A DNA stretch of 5,170 nt from Clostridia bacterium (lineage in GTDB: Bacteria > Bacillota_A > Clostridia > Oscillospirales > CAG-272): the NCBI GenBank assembly GCA_017631775.1, contig JAGBSQ010000070.1:1-5170 (forward strand), in the 5' to 3' direction. The notes under the pieces are model-generated. The model worked only from the letters and a program-made list of their open reading frames with translations. It was not told the DNA's origin and ran no database searches. Both the position numbers and the translations under genes were made by a program. Below are positions 1-5,170 of the stretch, one piece after another; position 1 is the stretch's first letter; each line of letters starts with the position of its first letter.

Positions 1-110
1 GTTGTTTGGCTCCAAGAGTGGCTACTATGTCGCAATTTGAGTGGTCCCGCGGGTGTTATCGCACTCGTCTCAAGGATATTTTCATCTTGGGACGAGTGCG
101 TTTCTTGTTT
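1..110 (+). promoter_or_regulatory. T-box riboswitch, 3' portion (stem I and specifier off the left edge)
   Basis: This is the tRNA-sensing leader of the operon. Uncharged tRNA stabilises the antiterminator and allows readthrough into the gene at 138. The antiterminator can be drawn completely: helix A1 pairs UUGAG (37-41) with CUCAA (69-73), the 7-base T-box bulge is UGGUCCC (42-48), and helix A2 pairs GCGGGUG (49-55) with CACUCGU (62-68) around loop 56-61. The canonical bulge is UGGNACC, so this one departs by C instead of A at 46. Bases UGGU (42-45) would pair with the tRNA ACCA end, which implies discriminator A73. Bases 62-73 are shared with the terminator, giving the expected switch. 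A weak 5-bp hairpin at 18-33 (two G-U pairs) may be stem III. Stem I, the specifier codon and the promoter are outside the window, so the amino acid cannot be read. Confidence 0.9.
60..110 (+). terminator. Intrinsic terminator of the T-box leader
   Basis: Bases 60-74 pair with 86-100 in a 15-bp stem containing a single U-G wobble (70 with 90). The loop is 11 bases (75-85). A U-rich tract interrupted by C and G follows (101-110). The 5' arm contains the 3' strands of both antiterminator helices, so this hairpin and the antiterminator exclude each other. By analogy with other T-boxes it stops transcription when the cognate tRNA is charged. The broken U tract may make it leaky. Confidence 0.88.
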
Positions 111-124
111 CCAAGGTAAGAAAC
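100..124. repeat. Perfect 7-bp inverted repeat between terminator and start codon
   Basis: GTTTCTT (100-106) is the exact reverse complement of AAGAAAC (118-124), with an 11-base spacer. It lies just after the terminator stem and immediately before the ribosome binding site of the fusion gene (GGAGAGAG, 125-132). It could be an operator for the helix-turn-helix domain encoded next door, or an RNA hairpin in the readthrough transcript. It could also be chance, because the arms are simple A/T-rich sequence and the left arm overlaps the terminator U tract. Confidence 0.3.
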
Positions 125-137
125 GGAGAGAGAAAGA

Positions 138-2426
138 ATGAAACAAATGAGCGGATTGGATTACAAAATCCGAGAAATGGCCGAACGTATTCGCGAGTTG
201 CGCGAGATTACACGCTATACTCCCGAAGAAATGGCGGCAAAGACCGACGTAACAATTGAAGAATATCTCGCCTCCGAAAACGGTCAAAGTGACCTCAACT
301 TTGCCTTTATCTATCGCTGTGCTTTGGCGTTTGGTGTAAACGTTACCGATATTATCGAAGGTGTCAGCCCCAAGCTCAAATCCTACACGGTTACGCGCAA
401 TGGTGCCGGTCAACGTATTGAGCATGCACACGGCATGACCTACTACAACCTGGCATATGCTTTTCAAAACAGAATTGCAGAGCCCTTGTACGTTCGCAGT
501 GAATTCAGCGAAGAAGCGCTCCATAAGGATATTGAACTGACAACCCACGCGGGACAGGAGATCGACATCGTTATTTCGGGTAGCCTGATGGTTCAGGTTG
601 GCTCTCATAAAGAAATTCTGCGCGCGGGCGACAGCATTTACTATGATAGTAGCGCACCGCACGGTATGATTGCCGTTGGCGGACAGGATTGCGAGTTTTA
701 TGCTATCGTTCTCAATCCTACGGGTGAGCCCATTCCCGAGCTGACCCCTGCAAAACTCATCAAAGGAACTGCCGTACCCACTAAGGATACTAAAGAGCGC
801 ATCTATCAAAAGTTTATTGACGTTGTCGAAAACGAAAACGGCACTCCTACATCTATTCAGTTTAAGAACACTGAAAACTTTAACTTTGCATTCGATCTTG
901 TAGATGCACTTGCCGATAAGGAACCGCAAAAATTGGCTATGCTCCATATTTCGCAGGATAAGACCGAACGCAGATTTACCTTTAAGGATATCAAAAAAGC
1001 ATCGGCACAGTGTGCAAACTATTTCAAGTCTCTCGGCATCAAAAAGGGAGACCGCGTAATGCTCGTTCTCAAGCGCCATTACCAATTCTGGTTTGCAATG
1101 CTTGGTCTCAACAAGCTCGGTGCCATTGCCATTCCCGCACCCAATCAGCTGCAGGAGCACGATTTTGAATACCGCTTCCAAGCCGCAGGCATCAATACGG
1201 TTCTTTGTACCGCCGACGGCAATACCGCTACTCAAATTGAGCTTGCTGCAAAGACTTGCCCCGAACTCAAGAACTTTTTGATTGTTGGCGGCGAGAGAGA
1301 AGGCTGGAGAAGCTTTGATGAAGAATATCCGCTTTACAGCTCTCACTACAACCGAGGCGAAGATGCCCCCGGTGGCGACGATTTGATGCTGATGTTCTTT
1401 ACTTCGGGAACGACAGGTTACCCAAAAATCGCGGCGCATAATTATAAATATGCGCTCGGACACTTCCACACCGCAAAATATTGGCACAATGCCGACCCAA
1501 ACGGCCTGCACTTTACCATTTCCGATACCGGTTGGGCAAAGGCAATGTGGGGCAAGCTCTACGGTCAATGGCTGTGCGAAGCGGCAACCTTCGTTTACGA
1601 TTTCGACCGCTTTGATGCTTCCGAGATCCTTCCCATGTTTGCAAAATACAATATTACAACCTTCTGCGCACCTCCCACAATGTTGCGCATGATGATCAAG
1701 CAGGATATTTCCAAGTACGATCTCTCGTCGGTTAAGCACATGACCACTGCAGGCGAGGCACTCAACCCCGAGGTTTACCGTCAGTTTGAAAAGGCAACGG
1801 GACTTCAAATTCTCGAAGGCTTCGGTCAAACCGAGAGCACCATGATTATTGGTAATATGATCGGTGACTCGCATAAGATCGGTTCCATGGGTAAGCCCGC
1901 ACCGATTTACGACGTTTCTCTTGTCGATGCCGACGGCAATCCCGTCTCTGTTGGTGAAAGTGGCGAAATCGTTGTCAACGTTAAAAACGGCGCGCCTTGC
2001 GGTCTCTTTACCGGCTATTACAGAGACGAAGAAAAGACACGTGAGGTATGGCATGACGGTTATTATCACACCGGCGACGTTGCTTGGTGCGATGAAGACG
2101 GCTTCTATTGGTACGTAGGCCGTGCCGATGACGTTATCAAGTCTTCGGGTTACCGCATTGGTCCCTTTGAGATTGAAAGCGTTATTATGGAGCTGCCTTA
2201 CGTTCTCGAGTGTGGTGTTTCTGCCGCTCCCGATGAGGTAAGAGGACAAATCGTTAAGGCATCTATCGTTCTCACAAAGGGAACAGAGCCTACCGAAGAG
2301 CTTAAAAAGGAAATCCAAAACTACGTTAAGGAGCACACCGCTCCCTACAAATACCCCAGACTTGTGGTCTTCTGCGATGAGCTTCCCAAGACAACAAGCG
2401 GAAAAATTCAGAGGAATAAATTATGA
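138..2426 (+). CDS. HTH-cupin-acyl-CoA synthetase fusion (AMP-forming, MACS-like)
   Basis: This 762-residue protein predicts a cytoplasmic ligase: carboxylic acid + ATP + CoA to acyl-CoA + AMP + PPi. Residues about 15-75 resemble an XRE-type helix-turn-helix with the putative recognition helix near 39-50. Residues about 95-195 form a cupin with ligand positions H137, E141 and H175; the first His of the usual HxH is Thr135. Residues about 215-762 form an ANL-family synthetase: phosphate-binding TSGTTGYPK (422-430), SDTGW (462-466), GFGQTES (561-567), YHTGD (643-647), hinge region GRADDVIK with SGYRIGPFEIE (661-680), and catalytic Lys756 in PKTTSGKIQR. The SDTGW and SGYRIGPFEIE signatures point to medium-chain/branched/aryl acid synthetases rather than acetate. 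The ATG at 138 is chosen because GGAG (125-128) sits 9 bases upstream; a second ATG at 147 is too far away. The acid used cannot be read from sequence. Such XRE-cupin domains are usually separate regulators, so this may be a DNA-binding enzyme. Confidence 0.93.
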   Translation: MKQMSGLDYKIREMAERIRELREITRYTPEEMAAKTDVTIEEYLASENGQSDLNFAFIYRCALAFGVNVTDIIEGVSPKLKSYTVTRNGAGQRIEHAHGMTYYNLAYAFQNRIAEPLYVRSEFSEEALHKDIELTTHAGQEIDIVISGSLMVQVGSHKEILRAGDSIYYDSSAPHGMIAVGGQDCEFYAIVLNPTGEPIPELTPAKLIKGTAVPTKDTKERIYQKFIDVVENENGTPTSIQFKNTENFNFAFDLVDALADKEPQKLAMLHISQDKTERRFTFKDIKKASAQCANYFKSLGIKKGDRVMLVLKRHYQFWFAMLGLNKLGAIAIPAPNQLQEHDFEYRFQAAGINTVLCTADGNTATQIELAAKTCPELKNFLIVGGEREGWRSFDEEYPLYSSHYNRGEDAPGGDDLMLMFFTSGTTGYPKIAAHNYKYALGHFHTAKYWHNADPNGLHFTISDTGWAKAMWGKLYGQWLCEAATFVYDFDRFDASEILPMFAKYNITTFCAPPTMLRMMIKQDISKYDLSSVKHMTTAGEALNPEVYRQFEKATGLQILEGFGQTESTMIIGNMIGDSHKIGSMGKPAPIYDVSLVDADGNPVSVGESGEIVVNVKNGAPCGLFTGYYRDEEKTREVWHDGYYHTGDVAWCDEDGFYWYVGRADDVIKSSGYRIGPFEIESVIMELPYVLECGVSAAPDEVRGQIVKASIVLTKGTEPTEELKKEIQNYVKEHTAPYKYPRLVVFCDELPKTTSGKIQRNKL

Positions 2427-3085
2427 TGAACAAACGCGTTTTGTTGCTGTGCGGACATTACGGTAGCGGCAAAACCAACATCGCCGTCAATTTGGCGCAA
2501 GCGATAAAAAGGGAATACCCAACGGTAACTCTTGCCGATCTTGATATCGTCAACCCTTATTTTCGCTCAAAAGACAGCGCCCAAGATTTGGAGGCTGCGG
2601 GTATTCGATTGATTTGCTCGCGTTATGCAAACAGCAACGTCGATATTCCCGCTCTTCCGCCCGATCTTTACGCCTTGACCGATGACCGCCGTATGCGCGC
2701 TGTTATTGACGTGGGCGGAGACGATAGAGGTGCTTTGGTGCTTGGCAGAATTGCCCCCGCAATCCTCTCCGAGAACGATTACGAAATGCTGATGGTAATC
2801 AACTGTTACCGGCCGCTTACAAGAGATGCGGCATCGACCATTGAGGTCATGCGCGAGATTGAGCATGCAGGCGGCATTCGTTTTACGGCTCTTATCAACA
2901 ACTCCAATCTTGGCACAGAGACGACTGCCACAGATGTGCTTGCATCTATGAGTTACGCCAATGAGGTGGCGGCTATGTCGAATTTGCCCTTGGTTATGAC
3001 CACGGCAGACCAAAAATTGCAAAAGGATCTGCAAGATAAGATCCCCAATCTATTCCCGCTCAAATTGCAGGATAAGATCCAATAA
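2423..3085 (+). CDS. P-loop NTPase (SIMIBI/ParA-like) of unknown role, linked to oxidoreductase genes
   Basis: This 220-residue soluble protein has Walker A GHYGSGKT (11-18), an acidic switch region DLDIVNPYFRS (39-49, with D39 and D41), and Walker B followed by glycines, VIDVGGDD (94-101). INNSNLG (158-164) sits where related GTPases/ATPases carry base-recognition residues. The Walker A lacks the extra lysine (KGG) of MinD/ParA/Mrp. There is no C-terminal CxxC, so an Mrp/ApbC-type Fe-S scaffold is unlikely; the only cysteines are C10, C65 and C128. The start overlaps the ligase stop as ATGA, with AGAGGA (2410-2415) 7 bases upstream. A second in-frame ATG at 2426 would remove one residue. From memory, similar proteins occur beside Vor-type oxidoreductase genes in Clostridia, usually named ParA-family or ATP-binding protein. 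The job is unknown; a chaperone or maturation factor for the oxidoreductase is a guess. Confidence 0.88.
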   Translation: MMNKRVLLLCGHYGSGKTNIAVNLAQAIKREYPTVTLADLDIVNPYFRSKDSAQDLEAAGIRLICSRYANSNVDIPALPPDLYALTDDRRMRAVIDVGGDDRGALVLGRIAPAILSENDYEMLMVINCYRPLTRDAASTIEVMREIEHAGGIRFTALINNSNLGTETTATDVLASMSYANEVAAMSNLPLVMTTADQKLQKDLQDKIPNLFPLKLQDKIQ

Positions 3086-3094
3086 TTGTTTACA

Positions 3095-3110
3095 ACTCTT
3101 AAAAAGGAGT
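3095..3110 (+). promoter_or_regulatory. Small hairpin covering the ferredoxin ribosome binding site
   Basis: ACTCTT (3095-3100) can pair with AGGAGT (3105-3110) around a four-A loop, giving six pairs including one G-U. The 3' arm contains most of the strong AAGGAG Shine-Dalgarno sequence (3104-3109) of the ferredoxin gene. It lies in the only intergenic gap of the operon. The stem is short and may only be weakly stable, so a regulatory role is tentative. Confidence 0.25.
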
Positions 3111-3117
3111 ACATATA

Positions 3118-3324
3118 ATGGCAAAATTAACGTTTTTGACTGATAATTGCAAGGGCTGCGGTCTGTGTGTAGACGCTTGCCCCAAAAAGGTGCTTCGCTT
3201 GGCACCCGATAAGATCAACAAAAAAGGACATCACCCCGTAGAGGCAGAGAACATCGATGCTTGCATCGGTTGCGCTTTCTGTGCTACTATGTGTCCCGAT
3301 TGCATTATTACTGTTGAGAGGTGA
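3118..3324 (+). CDS. vorD: 2-oxoacid:ferredoxin oxidoreductase delta subunit, 2x[4Fe-4S] ferredoxin
   Basis: This 68-residue bacterial-type ferredoxin has two [4Fe-4S] motifs: C11, C14, C17, C21-Pro and C49, C52, C55, C59-Pro. An additional Cys62 follows the second motif. In this enzyme family such a subunit carries electrons between the cluster in the beta subunit and external ferredoxin. The order delta-alpha-beta-(gamma) is the usual operon order for four-subunit Vor/Kor enzymes, which identifies it as their delta subunit rather than a free ferredoxin. AAGGAG (3104-3109) lies 8 bases before the ATG. The start is 32 bases after the P-loop gene, so this gene has its own initiation site instead of overlapping its neighbour. 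The symbol follows the alpha subunit's VorB-type match; the substrate is not proven. Confidence 0.9.
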   Translation: MAKLTFLTDNCKGCGLCVDACPKKVLRLAPDKINKKGHHPVEAENIDACIGCAFCATMCPDCIITVER

Positions 3325-3325
3325 T
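3319..3325 (+). promoter_or_regulatory. Ribosome binding site that decides the alpha-subunit start
   Basis: AGGTGAT spans the last sense codon and stop of the ferredoxin gene and lies 4 bases before ATG 3330. It matches the anti-Shine-Dalgarno sequence well. An in-frame GTG at 3321 would add three residues but lies inside this site and has only weak GAG upstream. The arrangement suggests translational coupling of the delta and alpha subunits. Confidence 0.7.
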
Positions 3326-3329
3326 TGAG

Positions 3330-4397
3330 ATGGCAGATAAAGTATTGATGAAAGGCAACGAAGCCATTGCCGAGGCAGCTATTCACGCAGGTTGCAGACA
3401 TTATTTTGGTTATCCCATCACACCTCAAACCGAAATCGCGGCTTACATGGCTAAAAAGATGCCTAAAATTGGCGGCACCTTCCTGCAAGCTGAAAGTGAA
3501 ATCGCGGCTATCAACATGGTTTATGGCGTAGCTTCTGCCGGATATCGTGTTATGACCTCTTCTTCCAGCCCCGGAATTGCACTCAAGAGCGAAGGCCTTT
3601 CTTATCTCGCGGGTGCTGATCTGCCGGCGCTTGTTGTAAACGTACAGCGCGGCGGTCCCGGTCTTGGCGGTATTCAACCCAGCCAATCCGACTATTTCCA
3701 AGCCACCAAAGCAGGCGGTCACGGTGACTTCCGTATGATCGTTCTCGCTCCCGCATCTGTTCAAGAAATGGCAGAACTCACCGTTAAGGGCTTTGAACTT
3801 GCCGACACATACCGCATGACGGCTATGATTTTGGCAGACGGTACCATGGGTCAAATGATGGAGCCTGTGGCTCTTGACGATCTTGTTGTCAATGCCGCAC
3901 CCGAAAAGCCTTGGGCAACCACAGGCACCAAGATGCAACGCGCACACAACATTACAAACTCGCTCTCTCTCATTCCCGAGGAGCTCGAGCAACTCAATTT
4001 TGCTCGTTACGAGCGCTATCGTACAATTGAGGAAAACGAGGTTATGTATGAGGAATATATGATGGACGATGCAGAGATCTGTATTGCCGCTTTCGGTATT
4101 GCCGCACGTGTTTCCAAAAACGCGATCAACGAGGCAAGAAAACAGGGAATTAAGGTTGGTATGATCCGTCCTATCACTCTGTGGCCCTTCCCGAAGGAAG
4201 TTTTCCGCCGTGCTGCAGATAAGGTTAACAGCTTTATTTCTGTTGAGCTTTCCATGGGTCAAATGATCGAGGACGTTCGTCTTGCTACTGAATGCAAAAA
4301 GCCTGTAACCCTTTGCAACCGTGCAGGCGGCATGATCCCGTCTCCCGATCAAGTACTCGAAGCTATTAAGAACGCCGCGAAAGGAGGAGAGAACTAA
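3330..4397 (+). CDS. vorB: 2-oxoacid:ferredoxin oxidoreductase alpha subunit (VorB type)
   Basis: This 355-residue subunit is the pyrimidine-binding/transketolase-C half of a TPP enzyme that interconverts a 2-oxoacid + CoA and an acyl-CoA + CO2, using ferredoxin. The N terminus (KVLMKGNEAIAEAA from residue 4), YPITPQTEI (28-36), the conserved Glu region ESEIAA (55-60), RGGPGLG (107-113) and ADGTMGQMMEP (169-179) match the family annotated as 3-methyl-2-oxobutanoate dehydrogenase subunit VorB. A second domain follows from about 245, with GMIRPITLWPFP at 277-288. The length is close to what is normal for the family, and no break is visible. ATG 3330 is preferred to GTG 3321 because of the Shine-Dalgarno sequence at 3319-3325. 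It overlaps the beta gene by one base (TAATG). The name says branched-chain 2-oxoacids, but this family also covers other substrates, so specificity is open. Confidence 0.94.
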   Translation: MADKVLMKGNEAIAEAAIHAGCRHYFGYPITPQTEIAAYMAKKMPKIGGTFLQAESEIAAINMVYGVASAGYRVMTSSSSPGIALKSEGLSYLAGADLPALVVNVQRGGPGLGGIQPSQSDYFQATKAGGHGDFRMIVLAPASVQEMAELTVKGFELADTYRMTAMILADGTMGQMMEPVALDDLVVNAAPEKPWATTGTKMQRAHNITNSLSLIPEELEQLNFARYERYRTIEENEVMYEEYMMDDAEICIAAFGIAARVSKNAINEARKQGIKVGMIRPITLWPFPKEVFRRAADKVNSFISVELSMGQMIEDVRLATECKKPVTLCNRAGGMIPSPDQVLEAIKNAAKGGEN

Positions 4398-5158
4398 TGG
4401 TAGTATTTAAGAAACCTCACGCGCTGACCGATGCACCGATGCATTATTGCCCCGGTTGCACCCACGGTATTGTTCACCGCTTGGTAGCCGAGGTTATTGA
4501 CGAGCTCGGCATTGAGGGCAGAACCATCGGTATCGCTCCCGTTGGCTGCTCGGTTATGGCTTATAACTATTTTAACTGTGATATGATTGAAGCCGCTCAC
4601 GGTCGTGCACCTGCTGTTGCTACCGGTGTTAAGCGTGCAAACCCCGAGGAGCATATCGTTTTCACCTATCAAGGCGACGGCGACTTGGCTTCTATCGGCA
4701 TGGCAGAGACCGTTCATGCTGCCGCAAGAAACGAAAACATCACCATTATTTTCATCAACAACGCGATTTACGGCATGACCGGCGGTCAAATGGCTCCCAC
4801 ATCGCTGCCCGGACAGGTAACACAAACCTCTCCTTACGGACGTGACACCAACCATTGCGGTTTTCCGATTAAGGTTTGCGAAATGCTCTCCGAGCTCGAT
4901 GGCCCGGAATATCTTGCTCGCGTTACCGTAAACAACGTAAAGAATGTAAACAACGCGAAAAAAGCGATCAAAAAAGCCTTCCAAAACCAAATCGACGGCA
5001 AGGGATTTTCGCTTGTTGAGGTGCTTTCCACTTGTCCCACCAACTGGGGCATGACACCTGCAAAGGCTTTGCTATGGATTGATGAAAAGATGATCCCTTA
5101 CTATCCTTTGGGCGTTTACAAGGATAGAAGTGCTGCAAAGGAGGAATTGGCAAAATGA
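4397..5158 (+). CDS. vorA: 2-oxoacid:ferredoxin oxidoreductase beta subunit (TPP-binding)
   Basis: This 253-residue subunit binds the TPP diphosphate and the proximal [4Fe-4S] cluster. The TPP/Mg motif is GDGD (93-96) ending at NN (121-122). Likely cluster ligands by family analogy are C18 and C21 (CPGC), C51 (VGCS) and C213 (STCP). HGRAPAVATGVKR (68-80) and IYGMTGGQ (124-131) are typical beta-subunit signatures. AAGGAGG (4381-4387) lies 9 bases before the ATG, inside the end of the alpha gene, and the two genes share one base, so alpha and beta should be made in equal amounts. The 3' end overlaps the next gene as ATGA. Nothing is missing or truncated. The symbol follows the archaeal vor nomenclature by association with VorB; korB would be an equally fair family name. 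Confidence 0.93.
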   Translation: MVVFKKPHALTDAPMHYCPGCTHGIVHRLVAEVIDELGIEGRTIGIAPVGCSVMAYNYFNCDMIEAAHGRAPAVATGVKRANPEEHIVFTYQGDGDLASIGMAETVHAAARNENITIIFINNAIYGMTGGQMAPTSLPGQVTQTSPYGRDTNHCGFPIKVCEMLSELDGPEYLARVTVNNVKNVNNAKKAIKKAFQNQIDGKGFSLVEVLSTCPTNWGMTPAKALLWIDEKMIPYYPLGVYKDRSAAKEELAK

Positions 5159-5170
5159 GTACAAAGCAAA
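5155..5170 (+). CDS. Start of next gene, probably gamma subunit (cut by window edge)
   Basis: Only the first five codons (MSTKQ) are present. The ATG overlaps the beta stop as ATGA and is preceded by a strong AAAGGAGG (5137-5144) with 10 bases of spacing, so a gene starts here. The gamma subunit (the 2-oxoacid:acceptor oxidoreductase domain that binds CoA) is the one component of the four-subunit enzyme not yet seen, and it normally follows beta. The identity is inferred from position only. Confidence 0.75.

Noticed and set aside
46..53. Palindrome CCCGCGGG as a protein-binding site
   Set aside because: It is fully explained as part of the T-box bulge and helix A2.
41..259. A 72-codon plus-strand open frame starting near the T-box bulge
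   Set aside because: Its first part runs through the antiterminator, terminator and leader, it has no good ribosome binding site, and the rest is out of frame with the clearly real fusion gene.
3030..3080. Near-identical 15-base direct repeat (3030-3044 and 3066-3080) encoding LQDKI twice at the end of the P-loop protein
   Set aside because: The similarity does not extend beyond the 15 bases, and the segment between looks like a normal family C terminus, so it is probably chance rather than a duplication.
3086..3119. Possible internal promoter: TTGTTT (3086-3091) and TATAAT (3114-3119)
   Set aside because: The spacer is 22 bases, well above the usual 17, and the TATAAT overlaps the ferredoxin start codon, so a transcript from it would lack the ribosome binding site.
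3321..3329. GTG at 3321 as the alpha-subunit start
   Set aside because: It sits inside the Shine-Dalgarno sequence serving ATG 3330 and adds three residues not expected before the conserved N terminus.
3231..4352. A 373-codon minus-strand open frame
   Set aside because: It lies opposite the ferredoxin and alpha-subunit genes, its protein is rich in Cys, His and Asn with no recognisable motif, and it reflects codon bias of the real plus-strand genes.
4394..4990. A 198-codon minus-strand open frame, with a similar one at 2567-3034
   Set aside because: Both are antisense to well-supported genes (beta subunit and P-loop protein) and have no family features.

Overview
The window looks like part of a genome from an anaerobic Bacillota/Clostridia bacterium, probably a gut or rumen type. 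The reasons are a T-box leader at the left edge (a regulator found mainly in Bacillota), strong AGGAGG-type ribosome binding sites, ferredoxin-dependent and oxygen-sensitive enzymes, and moderate GC. The species cannot be named from this sequence. All genes lie on the plus strand and form one tightly packed operon that runs off the right edge. Nothing suggests a mobile element, CRISPR array, tRNA or rRNA.

Layout: 1-110 is the 3' part of a T-box riboswitch. It contains a well-formed antiterminator (37-73) that competes with an intrinsic terminator (60-110). Next come a 762-residue fusion of XRE-type helix-turn-helix, cupin and AMP-forming acyl-CoA synthetase (138-2426), a 220-residue P-loop NTPase of unknown role (2423-3085), a two-cluster ferredoxin subunit (3118-3324), the alpha subunit (VorB type, 3330-4397) and the TPP-binding beta subunit (4397-5158) of a 2-oxoacid:ferredoxin oxidoreductase. 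The first 16 bases of the next gene, probably the gamma subunit, start at 5155. The only gap between genes is 32 bases (3086-3117). The other junctions overlap by 1 or 4 bases or are 5 bases apart.

Working model (inference): the ligase spends ATP to turn a free carboxylic acid (branched-chain, short/medium-chain or aryl) into its acyl-CoA. The oxidoreductase then uses reduced ferredoxin and CO2 to carboxylate it to a 2-oxoacid, the direct precursor of an amino acid. A T-box switches genes on when a particular tRNA is uncharged, so its presence here favours amino-acid synthesis from salvaged acids over 2-oxoacid fermentation. The T-box base that reads the tRNA discriminator is U (position 45), which predicts a tRNA with A73. 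That fits Val, Leu, Ile, Phe or Tyr better than Trp. The specifier codon that would name the amino acid lies left of the window, and no aminotransferase is visible.

The most unusual points are the fusion of a DNA-binding/cupin sensor to the metabolic enzyme, the T-box in front of it (possibly two layers of control), and the uncharacterised P-loop protein locked into the operon.
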